A DNA stretch of 5,821 nt from JAGMDK01 sp023128695 (GTDB taxonomy: Bacteria; Planctomycetota; Phycisphaerae; UBA1845; Fen-1342): assembly GCA_030628805.1 (NCBI GenBank), contig DAOVQG010000296.1, positions 1 through 5,821 of the forward strand, given 5' to 3'. A program made the position numbers and the translations under genes. The notes beneath the pieces were generated by a model that was not told the DNA's origin, searched no databases, and saw only the letters and a program-made list of their open reading frames with translations. Positions within the stretch are counted from its first letter, which is position 1. Each line of letters begins with the position of its first letter. Below are positions 4,426 to 5,821 of the stretch, one piece after another.

Positions 4426-5742
4426 GTGTCGATCGATCCGCGCGAAGACCTTTCGGTCGGCCGCGAACGTGCTCTGCTGGTGAAAGTCCTGCTCGGGGAC
4501 GCTCCCAAGGGGGACGATCCACTCGGCGAACTGAGCGAGCTGGCCCGCTCGGCCGGCGCCATCGTGGTCGATCTGGTCGTGCAGCGCCGCCGAGCTTATC
4601 ACGTCACTTCGTGCGTCGGGAAGGGCAAGTTGGAGGAGATCCGCCAGCGGGCCGACGTTTACGACGCCAACGTCATCATTTTCGACAATGACCTGAGTCC
4701 CTCCCAGATTCGTGAGATCGAGCAGGTCACCAGGCGGAAGGTCCTCGATCGGAGCGAGCTGATCCTCGACATTTTCGCTTCCCGCGCCCAGACCCGCGAA
4801 GCCCGTCTCCAGGTCGAACTCGCCCAACTCGAATACACCGCCCCGCGTCTGCGCGGCATGTGGACCCACCTCGAACGCATCGCCGGTGTCGGCGGCGCGA
4901 CCGGCGTGGGGGCCGTGGGCGGCATCGGGACCCGCGGCCCCGGCGAGAGACAGATCGAGATCGACCGCCGCCTGGTCGGCAAGCGGCTCGCCTTTCTCAA
5001 GCGGAAGCTAACCGCCATTGACCGCCGCAAGGTCCGCGAGGTCCGCGCCCGCCGGGAGCATTACACGGTTTCGCTGGTCGGCTATACAAATGCCGGCAAG
5101 AGCACGCTGATGAACGCCTTGACCGACGCCGGGACCGGAACCGAGGACCGGCTGTTTGCAACCCTCGACACACTGACGCGGCGGTGGGACCTGGGCAATG
5201 GGCGCTATGTGCTGCTGTCGGATACGATTGGTTTCATTCGCGACCTGCCGCACCACTTGGTCGCCTCATTCCGAGCCACCCTCGAAGAGGCCATCCACGC
5301 CGACCTGCTGCTGCACGTGGTGGACGCCGCGAACCCGGAGGCGGAAGACCAGATCAGGGCGGTCAACAGTGTCCTGGCTGCGTTGGGCGTGGCTGAAAAA
5401 CCCGTCATACTGCTGCTGAACAAGGCCGATGCGATCGAAGATGAAGCGCTCCTGACCCTCCTGCGGGGCGCGCATCCGGACGCCCTGCTGATCTCCGCCA
5501 AGACCGGCGACAGGCTCGGCCGGCTCGGCGTCGAAGTCGAGCGGCGGATGCGCGGCGAGCAGCGGCGGATGACGCTCTCGGTGCCGGCCCACGACGGCAA
5601 GGCCCTCAGCTTTCTCGAACGCTTCGCCGACATCCTGGAGCAGCATTTCGAGGACGGCCGGGCGATAGTGGACGTCGCCATCGCCCCCCGGGCGCTGGAG
5701 CATCTGCACAGCATCGCCGCCGACGTCCGTCACCCGGAATGA
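4426..5742 (+). CDS. hflX: GTPase HflX
   Basis: From GTG 4426 the product is 438 residues, a normal HflX length. HflX is a cytoplasmic GTPase that binds the 50S subunit and splits stalled or hibernating 70S ribosomes, notably under heat stress. Numbered from this GTG, the N-terminal HflX domain shows GKGK (65-68), DNDLSPSQIREIE (87-99) and the helical run DRSELILDIF to VELAQLEY (108-137). A glycine-rich linker with GPGERQIEIDRR follows (171-182). The GTPase domain has the P-loop GYTNAGKST (219-227), switch I LFATLDTLTRRW (243-254), DTIGF (266-270), NKAD (332-335) and SAKTG (357-361), then a short C-terminal domain. All nucleotide-binding motifs look intact. The frame stays open back to ATG 4243, but those 61 residues resemble no HflX sequence and come from repeat and promoter-like DNA. 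There is no hfq or miaA beside it. Confidence 0.95.
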   Translation: MSIDPREDLSVGRERALLVKVLLGDAPKGDDPLGELSELARSAGAIVVDLVVQRRRAYHVTSCVGKGKLEEIRQRADVYDANVIIFDNDLSPSQIREIEQVTRRKVLDRSELILDIFASRAQTREARLQVELAQLEYTAPRLRGMWTHLERIAGVGGATGVGAVGGIGTRGPGERQIEIDRRLVGKRLAFLKRKLTAIDRRKVREVRARREHYTVSLVGYTNAGKSTLMNALTDAGTGTEDRLFATLDTLTRRWDLGNGRYVLLSDTIGFIRDLPHHLVASFRATLEEAIHADLLLHVVDAANPEAEDQIRAVNSVLAALGVAEKPVILLLNKADAIEDEALLTLLRGAHPDALLISAKTGDRLGRLGVEVERRMRGEQRRMTLSVPAHDGKALSFLERFADILEQHFEDGRAIVDVAIAPRALEHLHSIAADVRHPE

Positions 5743-5751
5743 CGCGGCGGC

Positions 5752-5821
5752 GTGGGAGGGCGAGGCACCAGCGCGGGAGGGCGAGGCACCAGCGCGGGAG
5801 GGCGAGGCTCCTGCCGAGCCA
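5752..5821. repeat. 21-bp GC-rich tandem repeat, cut by the window edge
   Basis: Three 21-base units start at 5752, 5773 and 5794, sharing the core GGGAGGGCGAGGC. The first two end in ACCAGC and the third in TCCTGC. The third continues into a small hairpin in which GGCTC (5806-5810) pairs with GAGCC (5816-5820). The array starts ten bases after the hflX stop. I recall closely similar GGGAGGGCGAGGCTCCTGCC strings as dispersed repeats in planctomycete genomes, which supports the lineage guess. It has no T-run, so a terminator role is unproven. Confidence 0.8.

Overview
The window carries three plus-strand genes separated by repeat-rich, hairpin-rich non-coding DNA. The GC-rich coding sequence, the TMTC-like membrane/TPR protein, the style of the HflX sequence and the short GC-rich repeats at the right edge resemble what I recall of Planctomycetota chromosomes. 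The lineage is an inference: no rRNA or other marker is present.

Layout. Positions 1-440 hold no gene I can support, only a possible promoter (339-367) and a strong Shine-Dalgarno site (427-433). From 441 to 1367 is a secreted protein of unknown function. It has a signal peptide, a mixed alpha/beta-looking N-terminal domain, and a C-terminal part with eight cysteines in an exactly mirror-symmetric spacing (C-x3-C-x10-C-x10-C-x17-C-x10-C-x10-C-x3-C), which predicts a disulfide-laddered helical hairpin. It ends in a short Thr-Asp-Pro-Val repeat tail. From 1368 to 1676 is a 309-base gap packed with three strong hairpins. Two of these look like inverted, diverged copies of each other with compensatory changes, and a distal 7-bp pairing encloses both and runs into a T-rich stretch. 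From 1677 to 4148 is an 823-residue polytopic membrane protein with a periplasmic or extracytoplasmic TPR tail. It resembles the TMTC family of GT-C glycosyltransferases, and its TPR region contains an ungapped internal duplication (period 177 residues). From 4149 to 4425 come a hairpin pair, octamer and heptamer tandem repeats and a possible extended -10 promoter. From 4426 to 5742 is a complete HflX ribosome-associated GTPase. The last 70 bases are a 21-bp tandem repeat ending in a small hairpin, cut by the window edge.

How the genes relate. All three point the same way, but the gaps are large and each gene has at least a candidate promoter of its own, so a single operon is not evident. The one functional link I would entertain is that the membrane glycosyltransferase-like protein could modify exported proteins such as its upstream neighbour with the Thr/Pro tail; this is speculation from adjacency. 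HflX is a housekeeping or stress gene and probably unrelated to the other two. The most unusual item is the mirror-symmetric cysteine hairpin; next is the structured intergenic region at 1417-1567.
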